From Karalla daura (Eukaryota > Chordata > Actinopteri > Chaetodontiformes > Leiognathidae): a DNA stretch of 64,000 nucleotides. Where the stretch lies: assembly GCA_029224185.1 (NCBI GenBank), contig JANZKI010000095.1, positions 1 to 64,000 on the forward strand, in the 5' to 3' direction. This document shows, one piece after another, positions 1 through 11,099 of this stretch. The notes beneath the pieces are model-generated. The model was not told the origin of the DNA and ran no database searches. It worked only from the letters and a program-made list of their open reading frames with translations. The position numbers and the translations under genes are program-made. Numbering within the stretch: the first letter of the stretch is position 1; every line of letters begins with the position of its first letter.

Positions 1-190
1 TTTTTCAGCAGCACCTCTTCTCGTGGACCATGTACTCGGGTACCTGCTCCCATGTCTCCTCTGCTGACATGGTAATACAAAGTGGACAGGCGTCCAGCTT
101 CAATGCACCCCAGCAGAAGGCCCAGGCCCTGGGAGACTCCCAGAGTGGGAAAGGGCCCCCTCAGCATTGGGTATGCCCAATCTCTTCTAC
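1..190. other. Unique left flank of the satellite array
   Basis: This stretch does not match the 129-bp monomer and is the only clearly non-satellite DNA in the window. It is somewhat richer in G and C than the array (for example the run around 120-165). Short open frames of about 60-70 codons cross it, but none shows a recognisable domain and their length is what chance gives. The first bases (TTTTTCAG) look like a splice acceptor, but the window edge removes any context. It may be ordinary chromosomal DNA, an old mobile element or a different repeat; I cannot tell from sequence alone. Confidence 0.6.
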
Positions 191-274
191 GTACTGGGCC
201 AAAATGCGGGATCGCTGAAAAATCAGCTCTCATTTCGCTCTTTTCATGCTGCCAAGTCTCCTATGCAAGTCTCC
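191..274 (+). repeat. Putative degenerate edge monomer and array junction
   Basis: The segment starting TACGTACTGGGCCAAAATGC can be laid beside the monomer segment TGCGTATTGGCCAATGGTGC. The later stretch GCTCTTTTCATGCTGCCAAG resembles the monomer end GCGCTTTTCCCCACAG. Gaps are needed, so this is inference from eye alignment: a decayed monomer at the array edge. The junction also holds a 13-bp direct duplication (CAAGTCTCCTATG at 253-265 and 266-278), the second copy running into the first regular monomer at 275. Decayed edge monomers are known for satellite arrays because unequal exchange homogenises edges poorly. Confidence 0.5.
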
Positions 275-278
275 TATG
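253..278 (+). repeat. 13-bp direct duplication at the array boundary
   Basis: CAAGTCTCCTATG occurs twice back to back. Its last ten bases match the monomer junction GTCTCCTATG. It marks the exact transition from decayed sequence to regular 129-bp periodicity and may be the scar of the exchange or slippage that set the edge. Confidence 0.85.
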
Positions 279-919
279 CAGGGGGCTGTAAACGGGCTCA
301 ACTACGCGTTCTAAACACTTTTCAGGCCTGTTGCTGCACTGCGTATTGGCCAATGGTGCATGTGTCAACACACTTTTTCAAAGCCCTTTTCCCCACAGTC
401 TTCTATGCAGGGGGCTGTAAACAGGCTCAACCAAGCGTTCTTAACACTTTTCAGGCCTGTTGCTGCACTGCGTATTGGCCAATGGTGCATGTGTCAACAC
501 ACTTTTTCAAAGCGCTTTTCCCCACAGTCTCCTGTGCAGGGGGCTGTAAACTGGCTCAACTAAGCGTTCTAAACACTTTTCAGGCCTGTTGCTGCACTGC
601 GTTTTGGCCAATGGTGCATGTGTCAAAACACTTTTTCAAAGCGCTTTTCCCCACAGTCTCCTATGCAGGGGCCTGTAAACAGGCTCAACTAAGCGTTCTA
701 AACACTTTTCAGGCCTGTTGCTGCACTGCGTATTGGCCAATGGTGCATGTGTCAACACACTTTATCAAAGCGCTTTTCCCCACAGTCTCCGATGCAGGGG
801 GCTGTAAACAGGCTCAACTAAGCGTTCTAAACACTTTTCAGGCCTGTTGCTGCACTGCGTATTGGCCAATGGTGCATGTGTCAACACACTTTTTCAAAGC
901 GCTTTTCCCCACAGTCTCC
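275..919 (+). repeat. Edge monomers 1-5, all of the TTTTCAGG class with private variants
   Basis: The first five regular monomers all carry TCA at monomer positions 48-50, a run not typical of the interior where the two classes are mixed. They contain changes rare elsewhere: CTACGCG at about 301, GTCAAAACAC at about 624, GGGGCC in place of GGGGGC at about 668, TTTATC at about 761 and TCCGATG at about 788. Array edges often keep such copies because they take part less in exchange. Confidence 0.7.
345..363 (+). promoter_or_regulatory. Conserved 19-bp core with CCAAT box (first of about 490 copies)
   Basis: CCAATGGTGCATGTGTCAA at monomer positions 76-94 is almost invariant along the array. With the preceding GG it fits the NF-Y consensus RRCCAATSR. 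In most monomers it overlaps the 10-bp palindrome ATTGGCCAAT, which also holds NFI half-sites TTGGC and GCCAA. The adjacent TGTGT-CA-ACACA is a 5-bp inverted repeat. The motif match is seen in the sequence; protein binding is inference. Exceptions are few, for example GGTCAATGG near 6,671 and TGTATGTG near 40,612. Confidence 0.45.
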
Positions 920-3611
920 TATGCAGGGGGCTGTAAATAGGCTCAACTAAGCGTTCTAAACACTTTGACGGCCTGTTGCTACACTGCGTATTGGCCAATG
1001 GTGCATGTGTCAACACACTTTTTCAAAGCGCTTTTCCCCACAGTCTCCTATGCAGGGGGCTGTAAACAGGCTCAACTAAGCGTTCTAAACACTTTTCAGG
1101 CCTGTTGCTGCACTGCGTATTGGCCAATGGTGCATGTGTCAACACACTTTTTCAAAGCGCTTTTCCCCACAGTCTCCAATGCAGGGGGCTGTAAACTGGC
1201 TCAACTAAGCGTTCTAAACACTTTGACGGCCTGTTGCTTCACTGCGTGTTTGCCAATGGTGCATGTGTCAACGCACTTTTTCAAAGCGCTTTTTCCCACA
1301 GTCTCCTATGCAGGGGGCTGTAAACTGGCTCAACTAAGCGTTCTAAACACTTTGACGGCCTGTTGCTGCACTGCGTATTGGCCAATGGTGCATGTGTCAA
1401 CACACTTTTTCAAAGCGCTTTTCCCCACAGTCTCCTATGCAGGGGGCTGTAAACTGGCTCAACTAAGCGTTCTAAACACTTTGACGGCCTGTTGCTGCAC
1501 TGCGTGTTTGCCAATGGTGCATGTGTCAACACACTTTTTCAAAGCGCTTTTCCCCACAGCCTCCTGTGCAGGGGGCTGTAAACGGGCTCAACTAAGCATT
1601 CTAAACACTTTGACGGCCTGTTGCTGCACAGCGTATTGGCCAATGGTGCATGTGTCAACACACTTTTTCAAAGCGCTTTTCCCCACAGTCTCCTATGCAG
1701 GGGGCTGTAAACAGGCTCAACTAAGCGTTCTAAACACTTTGACGGCCTGTTGCTACACTGCGTATTGGCCAATGGTGCATGTGTCAACACACTTTTTCAA
1801 AGCGCTTTTCCCCACAGTCTCCTATGCAGGGGGCTGTAAACAGGCTCAACTAAGCGTTCTAAACACTTTTCAGGCCTGTTGCTGCACTGCGTATTGGCCA
1901 ATGGTGCATGTGTCAACACACTTTTTCAAAGCGCTTTTCCCCACAGTCTCCAATGCAGGGGGCTGTAAACAGGCTCAACTAAGCGTTCTAAACACTTTGA
2001 CGGCCTGTTACTGCACTGCGTGTTTGCCAATGGTGCAAGTGTCAACACACTTTTTCAAAGCGCTTTTCCCCACAGTCTCCAATGCAGGGGGCTGTAAACT
2101 GGCTCAACTAAGCGTTCTAAACACTTTGACGGCCTGTTGCTTCACTGCGTGTTGGCCAATGGTGCATGTGTCAACGCACTTTTTCAAAGCGCTTTTTCCC
2201 ACAGTCTCCTATGCAGGGGGTTGTAAACAGGCTCAACTAAGCGTTCTAAACACTTTGACGGCCTGTTGCTGCACTGCGTATTGGCCAATGGTGCATGTGT
2301 CAACACACTTTTTCAAAGCGCTTTTCCCCACAGTCTCCTATGCAGGGGGCTGTAAACTGGCTCAACTAAGCGTTCTAAACACTTTGACGGCCTGTTGCTG
2401 CACTGCGTGTTTGCCAATGGTGCATGTGTCAACACACTTTTTCAAAGCGCTTTTCCCCACAGTCTCCTATGCAGGGGGCTGTAAACAGGCTCAACTAAGC
2501 GTTCTAAACACTTTTCAGGCCTGTTGCTGCACTGCGTATTGGCCAATGGTGCATGTGTCAACACACTTTTTCAAAGCGCTTTTCCCCACAGTCTCCTATG
2601 CAGGGGGCTGTAAACAGGCTCAACTAAGCGTTCTAAACACTTTGACGGCCTGTTGCTACACTGCGTATTGGCCAATGGTGCATGTGTCAACACACTTTTT
2701 CAAAGCGCTTTTCCCCACAGTCTCCTATGCAGGGGGCTGTAAACAGGCTCAACTAAGCGCTCTAAACACTTTTCAGGCCTGTTGCTGCACTGCGTATTGG
2801 CCAATGGTGCATGTGTCAACACACTTTTTCAAAGCGCTTTTCCCCACAGTCTCCTATGCAGGGGGCTGTAAACAGGCTCAACTAAGCGTTCTAAACACTT
2901 TGACGGCCTGTTGCTGCACTGCGTATTGGCCAATGGTGCATGTGTCAACACACTTTTTCAAAGCACTTTTCCCCACAGTCTCCAATGCAGGGGGCTGTAA
3001 ACAGGCTCAACTAAGCGTTCTAAACACTTTGACGGCCTGTTGCTTCACTGCGTGTTGGCCAATGGTGCATGTGTCAACGCACTTTTTCAAAGCGCTTTTT
3101 CCCACAGTCTCCTATGCAGGGGGCTGTAAACTGGCTCAACTAAGCGTTCTAAACACTTTGACGGCCTGTTGCTGCACTGCGTGTTTGCCAATGGTGCATG
3201 TGTCAACACACTTTTTCAAAGCGCTTTTCCCCACAGCCTCCTATGCAGGGGGCTGTAAACAGGCTCAACTAAACATTCTAAACACTTTGACGGCCTGTTG
3301 CTGCACTGCGTATTGGCCAATGGTGCATGTGTCAACACACTTTTTCAAAGCGCTTTTCCCCACAGTCTCCTATGCAGGGGGCTGTAAACAGGCTCAACTA
3401 AGCGTTCTAAACACTTTGACGGCCTGTTGCTACACTGCGTATTGGCCAATGGTGCATGTGTCAACGCACTTTTTCAAAGCGCTTTTCCCCACAGTCTCCT
3501 ATGCAGGGGGCTGTAAACAGGCTCAACTAAGCGTTCTAAACACTTTGACGGCCTGTTGCTGCACTGCGTATTGGCCAATGGTGCATGTGTCAACACACTT
3601 TTTCAAAGCGC

Positions 3612-3624
3612 TTTTCATCCACAG
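3612..3624 (+). other. +1 indel monomer, CATCC variant (copy 1 of 7)
   Basis: TTTTCATCCACAG replaces TTTTCCCCACAG, adding one base. The same variant recurs at 4,774, 11,482, 12,644, 19,611, 39,994 and 46,573. It is followed by the ACACACTTTGACGG...TGTAATGCG monomer in the first five cases, so those copies descend from one event and serve as a tracer of block duplication. Each copy shifts the long open frame, which then stops at the GGGCTGTAA of the next monomer. Confidence 0.9.
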
Positions 3625-4791
3625 TCTCCTATGCAGGGGGCTGTAAACAGGCTCAACTAAGCGTTCTACACACTTTGACGGCCTGTTGCTGTAATGCGTA
3701 TTGGCCAATGGTGCATGTGTCAACACACTTTTTCAAAGCGCTTTTCCCCACAGTCTCCTATGCAGGGGGCTGTAAACAGGCTCAACTAAGCGTTCTAAAC
3801 ACTTTTCAGGCCTGTTGCTGCACTGCGTATTGGCCAATGGTGCATGTGTCAACACACTTTTTCAAAGCCCTTTTCCCCACAGTCTCCTATGCAGGGGGCT
3901 GTAAACAGGCTCAACTAAGCGTTCTAAACACTTTTCAGGCCTGTTGCTGCACTGCGTATTGGCCAATGGTGCATGTGTCAACACACTTTTTCAAAGCGCT
4001 TTTCCCAACAGTCTCCAATGCAGGGGGCTGTAAACTGGCTCAACCAAGCGTTCTAAACACTTTGACGGCCTGTTGCTTCACTGCGTGTTGGCCAATGGTG
4101 CATGTGTCAACGCACTTTTTCAAAGCGCTTTTTCCCACAGTCTCCTATGCAGGGGGCTGTAAACAGGCTCAACTAAGCATTCTAAACACTTTGACGGCCT
4201 GTTGCTGCACAGCGTATTGGCCAATGGTGCATGTGTCAACACACTTTTTCAAAGCGCTTTTCCCCACAGTCTCCTATGCAGGGGGCTGTAAACAGGCTCA
4301 ACTAAGCGTTCTAAACACTTTGACGGCCTGTTGCTACACTGCGTATTGGCCAATGGTGCATGTGTCAACACACTTTTTCAAAGCGCTTTTCCCCACAGTC
4401 TCCTATGCAGGGGGCTGTAAACAGGCTCAACTAAGCGTTCTAAACACTTTTCAGGCCTGTTGCTGCACTGCGTATTGGCCAATGGTGCATGTGTCAACAC
4501 ACTTTTTCAAAGCGCTTTTCCCCACAGTCTCCAATGCAGGGGGCTGTAAACAGGCTCAACTAAGCGTTCTAAACACTTTGACGGCCTGTTGCTGCACTGC
4601 GTGTTTGCCAATGGTGCATGTGTCAACACACTTTTTCAAAGCGCTTTTCCCCACAGTCTCCTATGCAGGGGGCTGTAAACAGGCTCAACTAAGCGTTCTA
4701 AACACTTTTCAGGCCTGTTGCTGCACTGCGTATTGGCCAATGGTGCATGTGTCAACACACTTTTTCAAAGCGCTTTTCATCCACAGTCTCC

Positions 4792-7630
4792 TATGCAGGG
4801 GGCTGTAAACAGGCTCAACTAAGCGTTCTACACACTTTGACGGCCTGTTGCTGTAATGCGTATTGGCCAATGGTGCATGTGTCAACACACTTTTTCAAAG
4901 CGCTTTTCCCCACAGTCTCCTATGCAGGGGGCTGTAAACAGGCTCAACTAAGCGTTCTAAACACTTTTCAGGCCTGTTGCTACACTGCGTATTGGCCAAT
5001 GGTGCATGTGTCAACACACTTTTTCAAAGCCCTTTTCCCCACAGTCTCCTATGCAGGGGGCTGTAAACAGGCTCAACTAAGCGTTCTAAACACTTTTCAG
5101 GCCTGTTGCTGCACTGCGTATTGGCCAATGGTGCATGTGTCAACACACTTTTTCAAAGCGCTTTTCCCCACAGTCTCCAATGCAGGGGGCTGTAAACTGG
5201 CTCAACTAAGCGTTCTAAACACTTTGACGGCCTGTTGCTTCACTGCGTGTTGGCCAATGGTGCATGTGTCAACGCACTTTTTCAAAGCGCTTTTTCCCAC
5301 AGTCTCCTATGCAGGGGGCTGTAAACAGGCTCAACTAAGCATTCTAAACACTTTGACGGCCTGTTGCTGCACTGCGTGTTTGCCAATGGTGCATGTGTCA
5401 ACACACTTTTTCAAAGCGCTTTTCCCCACAGCCTCCTATGCAGGGGGCTGTAAACAGGCTCAACTAAGCATTCTAAACACTTTGACGGCCTGTTGCTGCA
5501 CTGCGTATTGGCCAATGGTGCATGTGTCAACACACTTTTTCAAAGCGCTTTTCCCCACAGTCTCCTATGCAGGGGGCTGTAAACAGGCTCAACTAAGCGT
5601 TCTAAACACTTTGACGGCCTGTTGCTGCACTGCGTATTGGCCAATGGTGCATGTGTCAACACACTTTTTCAAAGCGCTTTTCCCCACAGTCTCCTATGCA
5701 GGGGGCTGTAAACAGGCTCAACTAAGCGTTCTAAACACTTTGACGGCCTGTTGCTACACTGCGTATTGGCCAATGGTGCATGTGTCAACACACTTTTTCA
5801 AAGCGCTTTTCCCCACAGTCTCCTATGCAGGGGGCTGTAAACTGGCTCAACCAAGCGTTCTAAACACTTTTCAGGCCTGTTGCTGCACTGCGTATTGGCC
5901 AATGGTGCATGTGTCAACACACTTTTTCAAAGCGCTTTTCCCCACAGTCTCCAATGCAGGGGGCTGTAAACAGGCTCAACTAAGTGTTCTACACACTTTG
6001 ACGGCCTGTTGCTGTAATGCGTATTGGCCAATGGTGCATGTGTCAACACACTTTTTCAAAGCGCTTTTCCCCACAGTCTCCTATGCAGGGGGCTGTAAAC
6101 AGGCTCAACTAAGCGTTCTAAACACTTTGACGGCCTGTTGCTGCACTGCGTATTGGCCAATGGTGCATGTGTCAACACACTTTTTCAAAGCGCTTTTCCC
6201 CACAGTCTCCTATGCAGGGGGCTGTAAACAGGCTCAACTAAGCGTTCTAAACACTTTTCAGGCCTGTTGCTGCACTGCGTATTGGCCAATGGTGCATGTG
6301 TCAACACACTTTTTCAAAGCGCTTTTCCCCACAGTCTCCAATGCAGGGGGCTGTAAACTGGCTCAACAAAGCGTTCTAAACACTTTGACGGCCTGTTGCT
6401 TCACTGCGTGTTGGCCAATGGTGCATGTGTCAACGTACTTTTTCAAAGCGCTTTTTCCCACAGTCTCCAATGCAGGGGGCTGTAAACTGGCTCAACTAAG
6501 CGTTCTAAACACTTTGACGGCCTGTTGCTTCACTGCGTGTTGGCCAATGGTGCATGTGTCAACGCACTTTTTCAAAGCGCTTTTTCCCACAGTCTCCTAT
6601 GCAGGGGGTTGTAAACAGGCTCAACTAAGCGTTCTAAACACTTTGACGGCCTGTTGCTGCACTGCGTATTGGTCAATGGTGCATGTGTCAACACACTTTT
6701 TCAAAGCGCTTTTCCCCACAGTCTCCTATGCAGGGGGCTGTAAACTGGCTCAACTAAGCGTTCTAAACACTTTGACGGCCTGTTGCTGCACTGCGTGTTT
6801 GCCAATGGTGCATGTGTCAACACACTTTTTCAAAGCGCTTTTCCCCACAGTCTCCTATGCAGGGGGCTGTAAACAGGCTCAACTAAGCGTTCTAAACACT
6901 TTTCAGGCCTGTTGCTGCACTGCGTATTGGCCAATGGTGCATGTGTCAACACACTTTTTCAAAGCGCTTTTCCCCACAGTCTCCAATGCAGGGGGCTGTA
7001 AACAGGCTCAACTAAGCGTTCTACACACTTTGACGGCCTGTTGCTGTAATGCGTATTGGCCAATGGTGCATGTGTCAACACACTTTTTCGAAGCGCTTTT
7101 CCCACAGTCTCCAATGCAGGGGGCTGTAAACTGGCTCAACTAAGCGTTCTAAACACTTTGACGGCCTGTTGCTTCACTGCGTGTTGGCCAATGGTGCATG
7201 TGTCAACGCACTTTTTCAAAGCGCTTTTTCCCACAGTCTCCTATGCAGGGGGTTGTAAACAGGCTCAACTAAGCGTTCTAAACACTTTGACGGCCTGTTG
7301 CTGCACTGCGTATTGGCCAATGGTGCATGTGTCAACACACTTTTTCAAAGCGCTTTTCCCCACAGTCTCCTATGCAGGGGGCTGTAAACTGGCTCAACTA
7401 AGCGTTCTAAACACTTTGACGGCCTGTTGCTGCACTGCGTGTTTGCCAATGGTGCATGTGTCAACACACTTTTTCAAAGCGCTTTTGCCCACAGTCTCCT
7501 ATGCAGGGGGCTGTAAACAGGCTCAACTAAGCGTTCTAAAAACTTTTCAGGCCTGTTGCTGCACTGCGTATTGGCCAATGGTGCATGTGTCAACACACTT
7601 TTTCAAAGCGCTTTTCCCCACAGTCTCCTA
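4792..7630 (+). repeat. 22-monomer block A of a local tandem duplication
   Basis: This block and the next share class order, including the rare CTCAACAAAG monomer (6,364 versus 9,072), the GGTCAATGG monomer (6,671 versus 9,381) and TTTTCGAAG (about 7,087 versus 9,796). Copy A holds one additional TTTGACGG/TGCACTGCGTATTGG monomer and a 1-bp deletion at 7,097-7,107 that copy B lacks. Confidence 0.8.
7097..7107 (+). other. -1 indel in the C run of a monomer
   Basis: TTTTCCCACAG has one C fewer than the usual TTTTCCCCACAG. The duplicated partner monomer near 9,800 and the third copy near 14,830 have the full run, so the loss is younger than the duplication or is a homopolymer base-calling error. 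Confidence 0.85.
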
Positions 7631-10340
7631 TGCAGGGGGCTGTAAACAGGCTCAACTAAGCGTTCTACACACTTTGACGGCCTGTTGCTGTAATGCGTAT
7701 TGGCCAATGGTGCATGTGTCAACACACTTTTTCAAAGCGCTTTTCCCCACAGTCTCCTATGCAGGGGGCTGTAAACAGGCTCAACTAAGCGTTCTAAACA
7801 CTTTTCAGGCCTGTTGCTACACTGCGTATTGGCCAATGGTGCATGTGTCAACACACTTTTTCAAAGCCCTTTTCCCCACAGTCTCCTATGCAGGGGGCTG
7901 TAAACAGGCTCAACTAAGCGTTCTAAACACTTTTCAGGCCTGTTGCTGCACTGCGTATTGGCCAATGGTGCATGTGTCAACACACTTTTTCAAAGCGCTT
8001 TTCCCCACAGTCTCCAATGCAGGGGGCTGTAAACTGGCTCAACTAAGCGTTCTAAACACTTTGACGGCCTGTTGCTTCACTGCGTGTTGGCCAATGGTGC
8101 ATGTGTCAACGCACTTTTTCAAAGCGCTTTTTCCCACAGTCTCCTATGCAGGGGGCTGTAAACAGGCTCAACTAAGCATTCTAAACACTTTGACGGCCTG
8201 TTGCTGCACTGCGTGTTTGCCAATGGTGCATGTGTCAACACACTTTTTCAAAGCGCTTTTCCCCACAGCCTCCTATGCAGGGGGCTGTAAACAGGCTCAA
8301 CTAAGCATTCTAAACACTTTGACGGCCTGTTGCTGCACTGCGTATTGGCCAATGGTGCATGTGTCAACACACTTTTTCAAAGCGCTTTTCCCCACAGTCT
8401 CCTATGCAGGGGGCTGTAAACAGGCTCAACTAAGCGTTCTAAACACTTTGACGGCCTGTTGCTACACTGCGTATTGGCCAATGGTGCATGTGTCAACACA
8501 CTTTTTCAAAGCGCTTTTCCCCACAGTCTCCTATGCAGGGGGCTGTAAACTGGCTCAACCAAGCGTTCTAAACACTTTTCAGGCCTGTTGCTGCACTGCG
8601 TATTGGCCAATGGTGCATGTGTCAACACACTTTTTCAAAGCGCTTTTCCCCACAGTCTCCAATGCAGGGGGCTGTAAACAGGCTCAACTAAGTGTTCTAC
8701 ACACTTTGACGGCCTGTTGCTGTAATGCGTATTGGCCAATGGTGCATGTGTCAACACACTTTTTCAAAGCGCTTTTCCCCACAGTCTCCTATGCAGGGGG
8801 CTGTAAACAGGCTCAACTAAGCGTTCTAAACACTTTGACGGCCTGTTGCTGCACTGCGTATTGGCCAATGGTGCATGTGTCAACACACTTTTTCAAAGCG
8901 CTTTTCCCCACAGTCTCCTATGCAGGGGGCTGTAAACAGGCTCAACTAAGCGTTCTAAACACTTTTCAGGCCTGTTGCTGCACTGCGTATTGGCCAATGG
9001 TGCATGTGTCAACACACTTTTTCAAAGCGCTTTTCCCCACAGTCTCCAATGCAGGGGGCTGTAAACTGGCTCAACAAAGCGTTCTAAACACTTTGACGGC
9101 CTGTTGCTTCACTGCGTGTTGGCCAATGGTGCATGTGTCAACGTACTTTTTCAAAGCGCTTTTTCCCACAGTCTCCAATGCAGGGGGCTGTAAACTGGCT
9201 CAACTAAGCGTTCTAAACACTTTGACGGCCTGTTGCTTCACTGCGTGTTGGCCAATGGTGCATGTGTCAACGCACTTTTTCAAAGCGCTTTTTCCCACAG
9301 TCTCCTATGCAGGGGGTTGTAAACAGGCTCAACTAAGCGTTCTAAACACTTTGACGGCCTGTTGCTGCACTGCGTATTGGTCAATGGTGCATGTGTCAAC
9401 ACACTTTTTCAAAGCGCTTTTCCCCACAGTCTCCTATGCAGGGGGCTGTAAACTGGCTCAACTAAGCGTTCTAAACACTTTGACGGCCTGTTGCTGCACT
9501 GCGTGTTTGCCAATGGTGCATGTGTCAACACACTTTTTCAAAGCGCTTTTCCCCACAGTCTCCTATGCAGGGGGCTGTAAACAGGCTCAACTAAGCGTTC
9601 TAAACACTTTTCAGGCCTGTTGCTGCACTGCGTATTGGCCAATGGTGCATGTGTCAACACACTTTTTCAAAGCGCTTTTCCCCACAGTCTCCAATGCAGG
9701 GGGCTGTAAACAGGCTCAACTAAGCGTTCTACACACTTTGACGGCCTGTTGCTGTAATGCGTATTGGCCAATGGTGCATGTGTCAACACACTTTTTCGAA
9801 GCGCTTTTCCCCACAGTCTCCAATGCAGGGGGCTGTAAACTGGCTCAACTAAGCGTTCTAAACACTTTGACGGCCTGTTGCTTCACTGCGTGTTGGCCAA
9901 TGGTGCATGTGTCAACGCACTTTTTCAAAGCGCTTTTTCCCACAGTCTCCTATGCAGGGGGTTGTAAACAGGCTCAACTAAGCGTTCTAAACACTTTGAC
10001 GGCCCGTTGCTGCACTGCGTATTGGCCAATGGTGCATGTGTCAACACACTTTTTCAAAGCGCTTTTCCCCACAGTCTCCTATGCAGGGGGCTGTAAACTG
10101 GCTCAACTAAGCGTTCTAAACACTTTGACGGCCTGTTGCTGCACTGCGTGTTTGCCAATGGTGCATGTGTCAACACACTTTTTCAAAGCGCTTTTGCCCA
10201 CAGTCTCCTATGCAGGGGGCTGTAAACAGGCTCAACTAAGCGTTCTAAACACTTTTCAGGCCTGTTGCTGCACTGCGTATTGGCCAATGGTGCATGTGTC
10301 AACACACTTTTTCAAAGCGCTTTTCCCCACAGTCTCCTAT
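7631..10340 (+). repeat. 21-monomer block B of the local tandem duplication
   Basis: Adjacent copy of the block at 4,792-7,630. The rare CTTTTGCCCACAG monomer near 7,485 recurs near 10,194, an exact 2,709-bp (21-monomer) offset, so the duplication also carries its own right edge. A private change TTGACGGCCCG lies near 10,003. Confidence 0.75.
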
Positions 10341-11099
10341 GCAGGGGGCTGTAAACAGGCTCAACTAAGCGTTCTAAACACTTTGACGGCCTGTTGCTAC
10401 ACTGCGTATTGGCCAATGGTGCATGTGTCAAAACACTTTTTCAAAGCGCTTTTCCCCACAGTCTCCTATGCAGGGGGCTGTAAACAGGCTCAACTAAGCG
10501 CTCTAAACACTTTTCAGGCCTGTTGCTGCACTGCGTATTGGCCAATGGTGCATGTGTCAACACACTTTTTCAAAGCGCTTTTCCCCACAGTCTCCAATGC
10601 AGGGGGCTGTAAACAGGCTCAACTAAGCGTTCTACACAATTTGACGGCCTGTTGCTGTAATGCGTATTGGCCAATGGTGCATGTGTCAACACACTTTTTC
10701 AAAGCGCTTTTCCCCACAGTCTCCTATGCAGGGGGCTGTAAACAGGCTCAACTAAGCGTTCTAAACACTTTGACGGCCTGTTGCTGCACTGCGTATTGGC
10801 CAATGGTGCATGTGTCAACACACTTTTTCAAAGCGCTTTTCCCCACAGTCTCCTATGCAGGGGGCTGTAAACAGGCTCAACTAAGCGTTCTAAACACTTT
10901 GACGGCCTGTTGCTGCACTGCGTATTGGCCAATGGTGCATGTGTCAACACACTTTTTCAAAGCGCTTTTCCCCACAGTCTCCAATGCAGGGGGCTGTAAA
11001 CAGGCTCAACTAAGCGTTCTAAACACTTTGACGGCCTGTTGCTTCACTGCGTGTTGGCCAATGGTGCATGTGTCAACGCACTTTTTCAAAGCGCTTTTC

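Larger units (their letters stand above)
3230..7112 (+). repeat. Block duplicated about 7.87 kb downstream (61-monomer offset), copy 1
   Basis: The segment matches the region starting near 11,100. Shared rare marks are the AAACATTC monomer (about 3,271 and 11,141), two CATCC insertion monomers (3,612 and 4,774 versus 11,482 and 12,644) and the same class order between them. The offset is 7,870 bp, that is 61 x 129 plus one inserted base. One monomer near 5,600-5,700 is extra in this copy, so the offset falls by 129 after it. Limits were set by eye where class order stops agreeing. Confidence 0.75.

Noticed and set aside
1..218. Coding exon in the left flank (frames at 30-218 and 82-291)
   Set aside because: Two overlapping frames of similar length are open, neither resembles a family I know, and the window edge cuts the context. 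The evidence does not separate coding from chance.
167..940. Open frame that starts in the unique flank and enters the array
   Set aside because: Its first ~35 codons lie over the flank and the decayed edge monomer, show no domain, and it ends at a substitution stop in an ordinary monomer. Nothing but continuity of the frame supports it.
3523..3726. Minus-strand open frames of 67-83 codons (also 11,393-11,596, 39,905-40,108, 46,484-46,687, 50,048-50,299, 54,821-55,072)
   Set aside because: They appear only where a CATCC insertion or a TTTTCGAAG or similar substitution alters the usual minus-strand stops. They are copies of the same satellite segment and have no independent support.
7087..7110. 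CENP-B box in monomers with TTTTCGAAGCGC
   Set aside because: The pattern NTTCGNNNNANNCGGGN is not met: after TTCG the needed A and CGGG are absent on both strands. These TTCG copies are also rare (about 7,088, 9,797, 14,829, 50,177 and 54,949).
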